Below the pieces are notes generated by a model. The model searched no databases. It worked only from the letters and a program-made list of their open reading frames with translations, and was not told the DNA's origin. This document shows, piece after piece, positions 33,259-42,258 of a DNA stretch of 43,300 nt. How positions within the stretch are numbered: position 1 is the stretch's first letter; each line of letters starts with the position of its first letter. This stretch comes from Candidatus Mediterraneibacter pullicola (GTDB taxonomy: Bacteria > Bacillota > Clostridia > Lachnospirales > Lachnospiraceae), in contig DXAK01000044.1 of assembly GCA_019117065.1 (NCBI GenBank), positions 1 through 43,300 of the forward strand, in the 5' to 3' direction. A program made the translations under genes and the position numbers.

Positions 33259-34962
33259 ATGCAGTCATCAGCAGATTTAAGAAGTTTATTAAACAGGATC
33301 GACCATAGAGGTTATCCTGCCTATAAAGATACAAAGGGGACGTACCAATTTCCGGGATATGTCCTGTCCATCGATCATGTGCAGGGCGACCCGTTTGCGT
33401 CGCCGTCCAAGGTGAGTGTGCGCGTGAGTGGTAAGAACGCGGGATTTCCGCAGGAGCTATATAAGGGTCATCATCAGCGTATTGCTCTTCAGGATGAACT
33501 GACGAGACAGTTCGGTAGAAAGGCGGATCAGTTTGCTTTTAAGGCAAAGGGATCGGGGAAGAGTGGGCTGATCTCGGTGAGCCGGTGCTATCAGGAGATT
33601 CTTGAGCGCACAGCGTGCCGCCTTGATCCGAAGAGCGGGGATATTATTCTCCGTATGGAGATTGGGTTCCCGGCGAATGGAAGAACCATCAACGCAAAAG
33701 AACTGGAAAAGATTCTGTTTAACTTCGTGCCGGAGTGTGTGAAGGCATCGTTATTCTACAAAAACGTGGATGCAAAAAGATTGCGTTCCATTATCGACTT
33801 GGCGGAAGATCAGCAGTATATCAGAGAGCAGCTTTCGAAAATGGGGCTGTGCGCTTTTGTTGCTAACGGCAGTATTCTTCCCCGCGAGAGCGGCATCTCT
33901 CCGCGGCCTATGAAGGGCGGCGTATCATTTCAGTCCCCGGAAGAACTGGAAGTGACTATGGAGCTGCCTCATAAGGGCAAGATCACAGGTATGGGAATCA
34001 AAAAAGGGATCACCCTGATTGTGGGCGGGGGGTATCACGGCAAGTCCACGCTTTTAAAAGCGCTGGAATTGGGAGTATACAACCATATTCAAGGGGATGG
34101 CCGTGAGTATGTGATTACAGACGACACAGCGATGAAGATACGTGCTGAAGATGGCAGAAGCATTCAGAAAACAGATATTTCCATGTTTATCAATGACTTG
34201 CCCAACGGCAAGGACACAGCGGGATTTTGTACAGAGGACGCCAGCGGGAGTACTTCTCAGGCAGCGAACGTGGTGGAGAGCATTGAGGCGGGGACATCAC
34301 TTCTCCTTATCGATGAGGATACGAGCGCGACGAATTTCATGATCCGCGACGAGCTGATGCAGAGAGTCATTCACAGAGATATGGAACCGATCACGCCGTT
34401 TATAGAGCGCATTAAGGAGCTATATGAGGATTACGGCATCTCTACCGTTATTGTGGCAGGAAGCTCGGGCGCATATTTTCACATTGCGGACAGTATCATC
34501 CAGATGGACCGCTATGTGCCAAAGGATATTACAGGGTATGCGAAGAAAGAGGCGGAGAGCTTCCCGATGATCAGCGGCCCTGAGGAAGCGGCCAAAAGGC
34601 CGGATTTCAGACGTTGTCCGAGAGCAGGGCAGGCGTTTAAGGGAAATGATCGCATTAAGATGAAGACTATGGGAAGAGAAGCTGTGATGATCAATAAAGA
34701 AACCATTGACCTGCGCTATGTAGAGCAGATTACGGACAGCGAGCAAGTGACGGCGCTTGGGTATTGTATGCGATACGCGCAGAAGCATATTCTGGACGGC
34801 AGGAAGGATTTACGCGCTGTGGTGGATGAATTGGAGCGCGTGATTGAGAGAGGCACGCTGGCGGTGCTGTGTGAGAGCAATTCCAGTGTGTCCTGTATGG
34901 CGGCGCCGAGGCGGCAGGAGATTTTCGCGTGCTTTAACCGCTATCGGGGGATGAAGTTTTAG
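33259..34962 (+). CDS. ABC-class P-loop ATPase of PF09818 type (poorly characterised)
   Basis: A 567-residue soluble ATPase without membrane segments. It has Walker A GGGYHGKST (256-264), an ABC-like signature ASGSTSQAAN (328-337) and Walker B SLLLIDEDTSATNFM (347-361), preceded by a long N-terminal domain with no recognised motif (residues 1-240). This fits the predicted ATPase of the ABC class, PF09818, related to the trypanosome protein MRB1590, which binds RNA. Its bacterial role is not established. The C-terminus (about 460-567) is charged. It probably forms an operon with the exporter (33-base gap) or stands alone. The region after it contains a long hairpin rather than a clear terminator. 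Confidence 0.82.
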   Translation: MQSSADLRSLLNRIDHRGYPAYKDTKGTYQFPGYVLSIDHVQGDPFASPSKVSVRVSGKNAGFPQELYKGHHQRIALQDELTRQFGRKADQFAFKAKGSGKSGLISVSRCYQEILERTACRLDPKSGDIILRMEIGFPANGRTINAKELEKILFNFVPECVKASLFYKNVDAKRLRSIIDLAEDQQYIREQLSKMGLCAFVANGSILPRESGISPRPMKGGVSFQSPEELEVTMELPHKGKITGMGIKKGITLIVGGGYHGKSTLLKALELGVYNHIQGDGREYVITDDTAMKIRAEDGRSIQKTDISMFINDLPNGKDTAGFCTEDASGSTSQAANVVESIEAGTSLLLIDEDTSATNFMIRDELMQRVIHRDMEPITPFIERIKELYEDYGISTVIVAGSSGAYFHIADSIIQMDRYVPKDITGYAKKEAESFPMISGPEEAAKRPDFRRCPRAGQAFKGNDRIKMKTMGREAVMINKETIDLRYVEQITDSEQVTALGYCMRYAQKHILDGRKDLRAVVDELERVIERGTLAVLCESNSSVSCMAAPRRQEIFACFNRYRGMKF

Positions 34963-34993
34963 ACGAAAGTTCTTTTTGTGCGCGTCCGTGCCC

Positions 34994-35112
34994 GTATCCG
35001 TATTGCATGCGGACCATAAAACAGCATCGGCATTTAGGCTGTGTCGTTTACAGCCTTATGTGCCGCTATGCTGTGTCCCGAGCGAAAGCGTGTCCGCAGG
35101 CAATACAGATAC
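34994..35112 (+). ncRNA. Long imperfect hairpin, possible structured RNA or palindromic element
   Basis: A 119-base non-coding stretch folds on itself in register. The outer stem is 21 bp with two mismatches (GTATCCGTATTGC..., 34994-35014, with 35092-35112). After an asymmetric internal loop come ACAGCAT (35021-35027) with ATGCTGT (35068-35074), CGGCA (35028-35032) with TGCCG (35061-35065), and AGGCTGT (35036-35042) with ACAGCCT (35050-35056). The 3' side of the internal loop has a GC-GAAA-GC mini-hairpin at 35082-35089. It ends 35 bases before the prdX-like start. It may be a structured leader RNA or a mobile palindrome (MITE-like); the sequence alone does not decide. Confidence 0.6.
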
Positions 35113-35146
35113 CGCATGGGGCGGGTTAAAAGGAGGAGAGATATTT

Positions 35147-35698
35147 ATGGAGTTGGTAAAGGGAAGACCTGAAAATATACAGGGGAGGCTTGATAAGGAA
35201 ATCCGGGTGTATGATCTGCTGGATTCATTGGGAGTGTCCTATAACCGAATTGATCATGAGGCGGCGATGACCATGGAGGCATGCGGAGAGATCGACCGGA
35301 TTTTGAGTGAGGGCGTGGAGGAAGGCGTATCGATCTGCAAAAATCTCTTTCTCTGCAACCGTCAGGAGACAGACTTTTATCTTCTGCTTATTCCGGGAGA
35401 TAAGCCTTTTAAAACAAAATATCTGTCCGCGCAGATTGGCTGTTCAAGGCTTTCTTTTGCGAAGCCGGAACATATGGAGCACTATCTGGATATCACGCCC
35501 GGGTCAGTAAGCGTTATGGGGTTGATGAATGACAGGGAAAAGAAGGTGAAGCTTTTGATAGATAAGGATGTGTTGGCGAACAAATATTTTGCTTGTCATC
35601 CGTGCATCAATACATCCAGTCTGAGGTTCTGCACGTCAGAGCTGATGAGTAAGGTAATTCCCGCCATGGGGCATGAGCCGGCGGTGGTGAAATTATAG
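35147..35698 (+). CDS. ProX/PrdX-type aminoacyl-tRNA editing protein (YbaK fold)
   Basis: A 183-residue YbaK/ProX-domain protein that hydrolyses mischarged tRNA in trans, usually Ala-tRNA(Pro) in the PrdX subgroup. Motifs: DLLDSLGVSYNRIDHEAAMT (N-terminal), CKNLFLCNRQETDFYLLLIP (central), FKTKYLSAQIGCSRLSFA, then GSVSVMGLMND and FACHPCINTSSLRFC. I chose ATG 35147 with AGGAGG about 9 bases upstream; the open frame extends back to 34976 through the long hairpin, but that stretch does not look coded and has no ribosome site. The exact substrate is inferred from family. It is followed by sbcD after 85 bases. Confidence 0.88.
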   Translation: MELVKGRPENIQGRLDKEIRVYDLLDSLGVSYNRIDHEAAMTMEACGEIDRILSEGVEEGVSICKNLFLCNRQETDFYLLLIPGDKPFKTKYLSAQIGCSRLSFAKPEHMEHYLDITPGSVSVMGLMNDREKKVKLLIDKDVLANKYFACHPCINTSSLRFCTSELMSKVIPAMGHEPAVVKL

Positions 35699-35783
35699 CA
35701 TGTTGTTCCCTGTATGCCGGCGCTGGGAAAAGTGGCGGTAGGCAGAAGAAAAATCCATACCAACAGTATAGAGGATATATTTT

Positions 35784-36944
35784 ATGAAATTTTTCCATTT
35801 ATCAGATCTTCATATAGGAAAACAGCTCCATCATTATAACCTCCGCGCAGATCAGCAGCATGTTCTCACGGAGGTTATTGCTCTTGCGGAGGAAATCCGT
35901 CCAGACGCGATTCTTATAGCAGGGGATATCTATGATAAATCCGTCCCCTCCGGTGAGGCGGTCAGCCTGTTCGATGATTTTCTGACACGTCTTTCAAATA
36001 TACAGCCTGCCATCCCGGTTCTTATCATCGCAGGAAATCATGATTCCGCCCAGCGGCTTGATTATGCCAGCCGGTTGCTGGGACGCCATCACATTTATAT
36101 TGCTGGGAAAGTGCCGGAAATGGAGAATGAGTATTTAAAAAGGGTTACGCTGACGGATGGGTACGGTAAGGTGAATTTTTATCTGCTTCCCTTCTTAAAG
36201 CCGGGATATGTGCGGGGACTGTGCGGCGGGGAACTGCCGGAGAGTTACACAGATGCGGTGAAAAGGATACTGGAAAGGGAAGATATAAATTTCGGCGAGA
36301 GAAATGTACTTTTGTCCCACCAGTTTTACACGGGAAATGGAGATGCTCCGTCGACTTGTGACTCTGAACTTCTGAGTGTGGGAGGCATTGATAACGTAGA
36401 TATATCGGCAGTGAAAGGTTTTGATTATGTGGCGCTGGGACATCTTCACGGCGCGCAGAGAGCAGGTGCGGATTATATCCGCTACTGTGGGACACTGCTG
36501 AAATATTCAGTCAGTGAGGCGGAACATGAGAAATCCCTTCATGTAGTCGAGCTTGGCGCAAAAGGAGAGCCTGTTTGTGTCAAGAAGATTCCAGTACATC
36601 CGCTCCGGGATGTGAGAAAGCTGCGGGGGAATCTGGCAGATATCATTGCGCAGGCGGACCCGTCCCACCGGGAAGATTATGTGAGTGTGACGCTGATAGA
36701 TGAGATTGCCCCGTATAAGCCGAAAGAACAGCTTGAGAAAATGTACAGTCATATCTTGGAGGTACGGATTGACAATGAGCGGACTCGTAAAAAATTGAAG
36801 TTTTCTGAGGAGGATATCCGTATTGAGGATCCCCTGTCCGTATTCAGAGAGTTTTACAAAGAAATGCAGAACAGGGAAATGACAGTGGAAGAACAGGGTG
36901 TCCTGAACAAGGTATTTGATGCAGTAAAGGGGGATGAGACATGA
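35784..36944 (+). CDS. sbcD: Exonuclease SbcCD subunit D
   Basis: A 386-residue Mre11-type nuclease. The metallophosphoesterase motifs are SDLHIG (7-12), AGDIYD (46-51), GNHD (84-87) and ALGHLHG near 219. With SbcC it opens hairpins and trims blocked DNA ends using Mn2+ in an ATP-dependent way, in DNA repair. The ribosome site is a modest GAGG. The last four bases overlap the sbcC start (ATGA), giving translational coupling and balanced subunits. SbcCD acts on long palindromes such as those at 1.2 kb, 20.9 kb and 35 kb in this window. Confidence 0.96.
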   Translation: MKFFHLSDLHIGKQLHHYNLRADQQHVLTEVIALAEEIRPDAILIAGDIYDKSVPSGEAVSLFDDFLTRLSNIQPAIPVLIIAGNHDSAQRLDYASRLLGRHHIYIAGKVPEMENEYLKRVTLTDGYGKVNFYLLPFLKPGYVRGLCGGELPESYTDAVKRILEREDINFGERNVLLSHQFYTGNGDAPSTCDSELLSVGGIDNVDISAVKGFDYVALGHLHGAQRAGADYIRYCGTLLKYSVSEAEHEKSLHVVELGAKGEPVCVKKIPVHPLRDVRKLRGNLADIIAQADPSHREDYVSVTLIDEIAPYKPKEQLEKMYSHILEVRIDNERTRKKLKFSEEDIRIEDPLSVFREFYKEMQNREMTVEEQGVLNKVFDAVKGDET

Positions 36945-39553
36945 GGCCGGTGAAGCTTACCATGTCTGCCTTCGGTTCTTATGCCGGGGTAGAGGTTATT
37001 GATTTTACGCAAGTTCAGGGGGGCCTGTTCCTCATTACCGGCGATACGGGAGCAGGGAAAACCACGGTGTTTGACGCTATCACGTATGCCCTTTATGATA
37101 GGACAAGCGGAGACAAGCGCGATGGAAATATGATGCGCAGCCAATATGCGCCGGAAAATACAGACACCTATGTGGAATATACATTTTCCTACAGAGGCGA
37201 AGAGTATACGGTGCGAAGGAATCCCGAGTATTTGCGTATGGGCAAGCGAAAGAATAAGGATGGCAGTCCACGTCTTGTAAAAGAGACCGCAAAGGTGAGC
37301 CTGCTTTTGCCAGATGGGAAGGAATATCAGGGGAAAAAGCGGGAGACAGATCAGAAAATTGAGGAAATTATCGGGCTGGATGCAGGACAGTTCGCTCAGA
37401 TAGCGATGATTGCACAGGGGGATTTCCTAAAGCTGCTCCACGCGGAATCCAGGGAGCGTAAGAAAATCTTTTCGAGAATCTTTCAGACACAGGTTTACTG
37501 GAGGATTCAGGAGGAGTTAAAGGAGCGGGGGAAACAGCTCTATATCCGTCTAAAAGAAAATGAGACGGACATACAGCGGGAAATGTCCCGCATAGATACA
37601 GAGGACGGGCGCTGGGAGGAGTTGAAATACACTTCTATGCCTCCAGCAGAAGATGTGCTTCTTCTGTTAAAAGAAATATTGGATACGGGCAGGAAAAATG
37701 CAAAGGCGCTTGAAAAGGAAGAGAAAGCGCTTCGCAAAGAGTCGGAAGAACTGAGGGTAAGTATTGAGAAAAAGCAGGCGATAAACCATGTTTTTGATCT
37801 TTTGGAAGAATCGCAGACCCAGATTTTGGCGTTTGAGAGTGAGCGCACTGAAAAGGAAGAACTAAGACGGCAGTCCCTTCAAGGAGAGCGTGCAGAGAGG
37901 GCCCGCAGTCTGGAGATACAGGCGATTCGTACCAAGAAGGAAACAGAGCGGACGGAAGCGGAGATACAAAAGTTGCTGTCGTGTAAGCAAGAGCGGGAAA
38001 AAGAAGAAGAACATCTAAAAGAAAGGGTATCTGGGCTGGAAAAGGAACTGGCAGAGAGAGAACCCGCCTTACAGGAGCAGATCATCCGTCTGCGTGAGCT
38101 TCTGCCGCGTTTTGAGAATATCCGTAGGCTGCGTGCGGAAAATGCGAAGAAGACAGAAGAATTATCCAACTGTATGGCGGCATGTCAGGCAGCGTCCGAA
38201 GAGTATGAGCGGGTATATGAAATGTTTTTCCGTGAACAGGCGGGGATCATGGCAAAAGATCTTGCGGAAGGGCAGCCCTGCCCGGTATGCGGTTCTGTCC
38301 ATCATCCGTCGAAGGCTTCTTTGCCGGGAAACGCTCCGGATCAGGAAACCGTAGAGAAGGCGAAGAGGATTCGGGATGAAGCGGAGAAGAGGCGCTCACA
38401 GGCACAGGAAAACTACCAGCGTGTCCGTGCGGATCTTCAGACGGAAGAGACGGCTCTGGGAGAAAATACAGACAATGAAGAAGAGGCAAAGACCCGCTTG
38501 AGCGTGGCAGAAGAGGAATTAAAGAGTAGAAAGGACGTACTTGTGCGGGCGCAGAGTGATCTTAGGAGGCTCGCGGAAGAGAACCGCCGAAGGAGCGGAC
38601 AGCTTGAGGGGCTTGCCGCGCAAAGAGAGAACCTACAGAAGCGTTTTTTGGAAGAACAGGAGGGGTTCCGCGAGGAGATCCGAAGGCAGCAGTTCATCAG
38701 TCAGGACGAATATCGCCAGGCGAAACAGTGGATTGAGGGATGGCAGGACAAAGCGGCTCAAGTCAAGGCATATGAGGATGCTGTCCTGAAGGCACGCACT
38801 CAGGCGGAGACACTGAAAGAGCAGACGAAAGGGCGGAAGCGCGAAAATATAGAGAGTGACAGGGAACGGCAGAAAGAGCTTTCTCAGCGGATCAGAGAAA
38901 AGGGAGAAGAGCGCCTTGACGTCCATAGCAGAAATGTAGGAAATCAGGGGGCGTACGACGCCCTTGTGAAATCCTTTGGGGCTCAGGAAGAATTGCGCCG
39001 TCAGTATGAGGTGATAGGGAATCTGAGCCGCACTGCCAATGGAAGCTTAAGCGGCAGCGTAAAGCTAGACTTTGAGACCTATGTACAGAGAAAATATTTC
39101 CGTCAGATCATACAGGCGGCGAACCGGCGGCTGGCGCGTATGACCTCCAACGAGTTCATCCTCCAGTGCAGGGAAATAAAAGATTTAAGTAGCCAGAGTC
39201 AGGCGGGACTAGATCTGGATGTGTACGATCTGGTGACGGACTCTGTCCGCGATGTGAAATCCTTATCCGGCGGTGAATCTTTTATGGCGGCTCTGTCCAT
39301 GGCGCTTGGGCTTGCAGATATCGTGCAGAACACGGCGGGAGCAGTAAGCCTTGAGACCATGTTTGTGGACGAAGGCTTTGGCTCCCTTGACGATGCCTCA
39401 AGGGAGCGGGCGATCCAGATCTTAAAAGAACTGGCGGGAGAGAAAGGACTTGTGGGGATTATTTCCCATGTCAATGAGCTGAAAGAGCAGATTGACTGGA
39501 AGCTGAACATAAGAAAAAGTGAACACGGAAGCCATGCGCAGTGGAGCTACTGA
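36941..39553 (+). CDS. sbcC: Exonuclease SbcCD subunit C (Rad50-like)
   Basis: An 870-residue SMC-like ATPase, shorter than the roughly 1000 residues common elsewhere. Walker A is GDTGAGKTT (34-42); two long coiled coils rich in Glu, Arg and Gln flank the zinc hook CPVC (C447, C450), through which dimers join. The C-terminal head has the signature SLSGGESFMAALSMALGL (about 772-789) and Walker B TMFVDEGFGSLDDAS. It partners SbcD, encoded just upstream with a 4-base overlap. It runs into the convergent amylase gene with only 5 bases between the stop codons and no terminator in that gap. Confidence 0.96.
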   Translation: MRPVKLTMSAFGSYAGVEVIDFTQVQGGLFLITGDTGAGKTTVFDAITYALYDRTSGDKRDGNMMRSQYAPENTDTYVEYTFSYRGEEYTVRRNPEYLRMGKRKNKDGSPRLVKETAKVSLLLPDGKEYQGKKRETDQKIEEIIGLDAGQFAQIAMIAQGDFLKLLHAESRERKKIFSRIFQTQVYWRIQEELKERGKQLYIRLKENETDIQREMSRIDTEDGRWEELKYTSMPPAEDVLLLLKEILDTGRKNAKALEKEEKALRKESEELRVSIEKKQAINHVFDLLEESQTQILAFESERTEKEELRRQSLQGERAERARSLEIQAIRTKKETERTEAEIQKLLSCKQEREKEEEHLKERVSGLEKELAEREPALQEQIIRLRELLPRFENIRRLRAENAKKTEELSNCMAACQAASEEYERVYEMFFREQAGIMAKDLAEGQPCPVCGSVHHPSKASLPGNAPDQETVEKAKRIRDEAEKRRSQAQENYQRVRADLQTEETALGENTDNEEEAKTRLSVAEEELKSRKDVLVRAQSDLRRLAEENRRRSGQLEGLAAQRENLQKRFLEEQEGFREEIRRQQFISQDEYRQAKQWIEGWQDKAAQVKAYEDAVLKARTQAETLKEQTKGRKRENIESDRERQKELSQRIREKGEERLDVHSRNVGNQGAYDALVKSFGAQEELRRQYEVIGNLSRTANGSLSGSVKLDFETYVQRKYFRQIIQAANRRLARMTSNEFILQCREIKDLSSQSQAGLDLDVYDLVTDSVRDVKSLSGGESFMAALSMALGLADIVQNTAGAVSLETMFVDEGFGSLDDASRERAIQILKELAGEKGLVGIISHVNELKEQIDWKLNIRKSEHGSHAQWSY

Positions 39554-39558
39554 CAGAG

Positions 39559-40881
39559 CTATACCATTTTTAAATACTGTACGCTGTATGCCGGCATTGT
39601 GAGTTGTCCCTGAAGGGCCATAACGGTTCCTTTGCTGTTTTTGTCAAGCGCCGGGCGGAAATTGCCTTGGAGTTCGTGGTGGTTTGCGGTGAACTCTGAA
39701 TCCGATGCATTGATCGCGACGAGCATACGCTCTTTGTCAGTCTTGCGCTCGAAGATAAGCTGATGGTTTGTAAGCACAACGTTTTTATAGGAGCCTCTGC
39801 ATAGAGCATCACTCCCGCGGCGGGCGGCAATCAGATTCCGGATAAAATCCGTCAGTTCATTGGGCTTGGGAGCTTCGAAGCAGGGCCTTAAAGCGTAGTC
39901 GTTGTCCGGGGCTTTGGCGCCTTCCTCACCCCATTCGCTTCCATAGTAGAGACAGGGAATACCGGGCATGCCGAAGAGTAAGCCATATGCCAGCGGGATG
40001 TGGCGCTTGTTTGTCAATATGGTGGCAAGTCTTGATACATCGTGGTTGTCTACGAAAGACATCAGATGCTTGCCCCGGTAAATGCACCACTGTTCCGGGC
40101 CATACTGGCGGTTTAAGGAATGTGCGATCTCAAACATGTTCATGCTGTTAAAACTGGAATAAATTCCTTTGTAGCATTCGTAGTTCGTGCAGCTGTGGAG
40201 CATTTCATCGTTGACGATCAGGTTATAGTCCCCAAAGAGAACTTCTCCGATCAGGGCGAATCCCGGTTTGAGTTCCTCACAGTAAACGCGTAACTTGCGT
40301 ATAAAATCGTGATCCAGACAGTACGCAACATCTAGGCGGAGCCCGTCAATGCCAAATTCATCAATCCACATTTTTACACAGCTTAAAAGGTAATCAACTA
40401 CAGCTGGATTCTGGAGGTTCAGTTTAACAAGCTCATAATGTCCTTCCCAGCCTTCGTACCAGAAGCCATCGTTATATGTGCTGTTTCCGTCAAAACTAAT
40501 GTGGAACCAATCTTTATATGGGGATTCCCATTTTTTCTCCTGAACATCTTTAAATGCCCAGAACCCTCTTCCTACATGGTTGAATACGCCGTCCAGTATA
40601 ACTTTCACATCATGGTTATGAAGTGTGTGGCAGACAGTTTTAAAATCTTCGTTTGTTCCCAGACGGCAGTCAATTTTCATAAAGTCTCTCGTGTCATACC
40701 CGTGATTGTCAGATTCAAAGATTGGATTGAGAATGATAGAACCAATACCTAGCTTCTGAAGGTATTCGGCCCATTCACCAACCTTTAAGATGCGATGTTC
40801 GGTCACCCCGTCATTGTGTACTGGAGCCCCGCAAAAGCCGATGGGGTATATTTGATAAAAAGTTTCATTGTAAGCCCACAT
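39559..40881 (-). CDS. GH13 alpha-amylase-family glycosidase, cytoplasmic
   Basis: A 440-residue GH13 enzyme. The barrel begins NETFYQIYPIGFCGAP. The conserved regions are DGVFNHVG (97-104), GLRLDVAYCLD (180-190; nucleophile D184), IGEVLFG (211-217; acid E213) and FVDNHDVSR (276-284; D281). No signal peptide. The length and short B domain suggest a cyclomaltodextrinase/maltogenic-type oligosaccharide hydrolase, but the specificity is not clear. The start has GGAAAGGA 7 bases upstream. It follows the phosphatidyltransferase gene by 83 bases with no terminator seen, so the two may be co-transcribed. Its stop is 5 bases from that of sbcC on the other strand. Confidence 0.9.
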   Translation of the reverse strand: MWAYNETFYQIYPIGFCGAPVHNDGVTEHRILKVGEWAEYLQKLGIGSIILNPIFESDNHGYDTRDFMKIDCRLGTNEDFKTVCHTLHNHDVKVILDGVFNHVGRGFWAFKDVQEKKWESPYKDWFHISFDGNSTYNDGFWYEGWEGHYELVKLNLQNPAVVDYLLSCVKMWIDEFGIDGLRLDVAYCLDHDFIRKLRVYCEELKPGFALIGEVLFGDYNLIVNDEMLHSCTNYECYKGIYSSFNSMNMFEIAHSLNRQYGPEQWCIYRGKHLMSFVDNHDVSRLATILTNKRHIPLAYGLLFGMPGIPCLYYGSEWGEEGAKAPDNDYALRPCFEAPKPNELTDFIRNLIAARRGSDALCRGSYKNVVLTNHQLIFERKTDKERMLVAINASDSEFTANHHELQGNFRPALDKNSKGTVMALQGQLTMPAYSVQYLKMV

Positions 40882-40964
40882 ATGTTTATTCCTTTCCGTT
40901 CATGTTTTCCGCTTTGAGCGTCCCTGTGCAAACTTTAAAATGGGGCGCGCTATGGGATATTGTA

Positions 40965-41543
40965 TCACAAATTCTTCCGGGAAGAAAGATTGCCCCGCAG
41001 TACTTTCACATTTCGTTTTCCATATATAAACAGTGTAAATATCATTGATACAAGGCATATCCCAATGGTTGCGGCAGAGATGCCGGCGGGAATGCTGATC
41101 CAAAAAATATGAAGTATCATCATGATATAAAGCAGGGTGGTAGCCACCTTCCCGTGGAAATCGGCGCCGATTACTTCCCCTGTTTTACGGATCATTAGAA
41201 GCCCAGTCGTCCCAATAAAGATCTCTTTTAACACGAGGACGCCAAGGGGCGCTGCCATAAGAGGAAACCGTGTGACAAGGCAGAAAAGCATTGCCGCCTG
41301 TGTCAGTTTATCTGCGATGGGATCCAGTATTTTTCCTACATTGCTGACCGCATTAAAATGTCTGGCGATAAACCCATCGGCCAAGTCGGTAAGGCCGGAT
41401 AGGATAAGTAGTGTTCCCGCCGCGAAATATTCCTTTTTAAACGTATACATCCAGATGATGAGTGGAATCAGCAGCAGGCGGAACAGCGAGAGCAGGTTTG
41501 GTATGGTCAGGATTTTGTTTTGTGTTTGGTATTTTGTATCCAT
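40965..41543 (-). CDS. CDP-alcohol phosphatidyltransferase (PgsA-like)
   Basis: A 192-residue membrane enzyme carrying the family motif DLADGFIARHF...GKILDPIAD, with D53, D56, G57, A60, R61, G70, D74 and D78 in the expected spacing. The best guess is CDP-diacylglycerol:glycerol-3-phosphate phosphatidyltransferase (PgsA), making the phosphatidylglycerol precursor; cardiolipin synthase of this family is possible. The C-terminus is basic (GKRNVKVLRG). I chose ATG 41543 with AAGGAAG about 7 bases upstream rather than the in-frame ATG at 41594. It has a near-consensus promoter and may be followed in the same transcript by the GH13 gene. Confidence 0.88.
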   Translation of the reverse strand: MDTKYQTQNKILTIPNLLSLFRLLLIPLIIWMYTFKKEYFAAGTLLILSGLTDLADGFIARHFNAVSNVGKILDPIADKLTQAAMLFCLVTRFPLMAAPLGVLVLKEIFIGTTGLLMIRKTGEVIGADFHGKVATTLLYIMMILHIFWISIPAGISAATIGICLVSMIFTLFIYGKRNVKVLRGNLSSRKNL

Positions 41544-41617
41544 GTTATAACTTCCTTTTTTATAGTATCTGCATCTTATAGTTTGGTACGGCACAGGAAA
41601 GACAGCCGATAGAAAAA

Positions 41618-41646
41618 AGTATATAGGGCTTCTGTTTCTATGTCAA
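41618..41646 (-). promoter_or_regulatory. Promoter of the phosphatidyltransferase gene
   Basis: On the minus strand a perfect TTGACA (41646-41641) and TATACT (41623-41618) have a 17-base spacer. It lies back to back with the promoter for the plus-strand surface-protein gene. Confidence 0.75.
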
Positions 41647-41666
41647 TGTGTGAAATAAAACGCTAA

Positions 41667-41695
41667 TTGACACTAAAACAGACAAAATATATACT
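41667..41695 (+). promoter_or_regulatory. Promoter of the surface-protein gene
   Basis: Perfect TTGACA (41667-41672) and TATACT (41690-41695) with a 17-base spacer, divergent from the promoter at 41618-41646; the two -35 boxes are about 20 bases apart. Confidence 0.75.
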
Positions 41696-41767
41696 TGATT
41701 ATAGAGTAAATTCTTTGGTTAGAGATATATTGACAGTGCTTGAAAGCTTTGGCTGGGAGGGGTTTTT

Positions 41768-42208
41768 TTGAAAAAGAGGAAATGTGAAAAAAGGAAAGTG
41801 TCCGTATTCTTTCTGGCGGTGGTAATAGCGGTGATGATGCTTTCCGGTACTGCGTGGGCACAAGGAGAAGAAAATATATCAGATACCGTGGAAAACGCGG
41901 AAGATATTGCTGAGAACGAAGATGGAGCGGCAGGTGTCAGTGATACGGAAATACTGCCGGATGTGGAAACAAATAGAGAGGAGAGCGGAGAAACAAGGCT
42001 TCCATCATATCTGGAGCCCACGAATAAGGTTGATAAGCTGGAACTTACAAAGAATGAACCTGTCACACTGTCTGAAGTGACAGTGGAAGCCTTATCGTTT
42101 ACGCCGCAGACAGGGGATGATTCACAGTTAATGATATGGGTTGGAGTTATGATTGTCGCTGCTATTATTGCAGTTGTGGTCATTGTCATATGGAAGAAGC
42201 GCAGATAA
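41768..42208 (+). CDS. Small cell-wall-anchored surface protein (sortase motif TPQTGD)
   Basis: A 146-residue protein with a signal peptide (basic MKKRKCEKRK, then hydrophobic core, cleavage likely after AWA31). The mature N-terminal region is strongly acidic and probably disordered (ENAEDIAENEDG). The C-terminus has a sorting signal: TPQTGD (112-117), a hydrophobic segment of about 20 residues, and KKRR. The motif is an LPxTG variant common in Clostridia. The start is TTG 41768 with GGGAGGGG upstream; no in-frame ATG is close. The mature part is short, under 90 residues, so it looks like a stalk or a small displayed peptide. No sortase gene is in this window. No function is known. Confidence 0.75.
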   Translation: MKKRKCEKRKVSVFFLAVVIAVMMLSGTAWAQGEENISDTVENAEDIAENEDGAAGVSDTEILPDVETNREESGETRLPSYLEPTNKVDKLELTKNEPVTLSEVTVEALSFTPQTGDDSQLMIWVGVMIVAAIIAVVVIVIWKKRR

Positions 42209-42258
42209 AGGGATTTCATAATGGACGTGCAAAAATGTGGGAAAAATATAGAAAAATC

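Noticed and set aside
34976..35146. N-terminal extension of the ProX/PrdX protein
   Set aside because: It runs through the long hairpin, has unusual composition, and lacks a ribosome site; ATG 35147 has AGGAGG.
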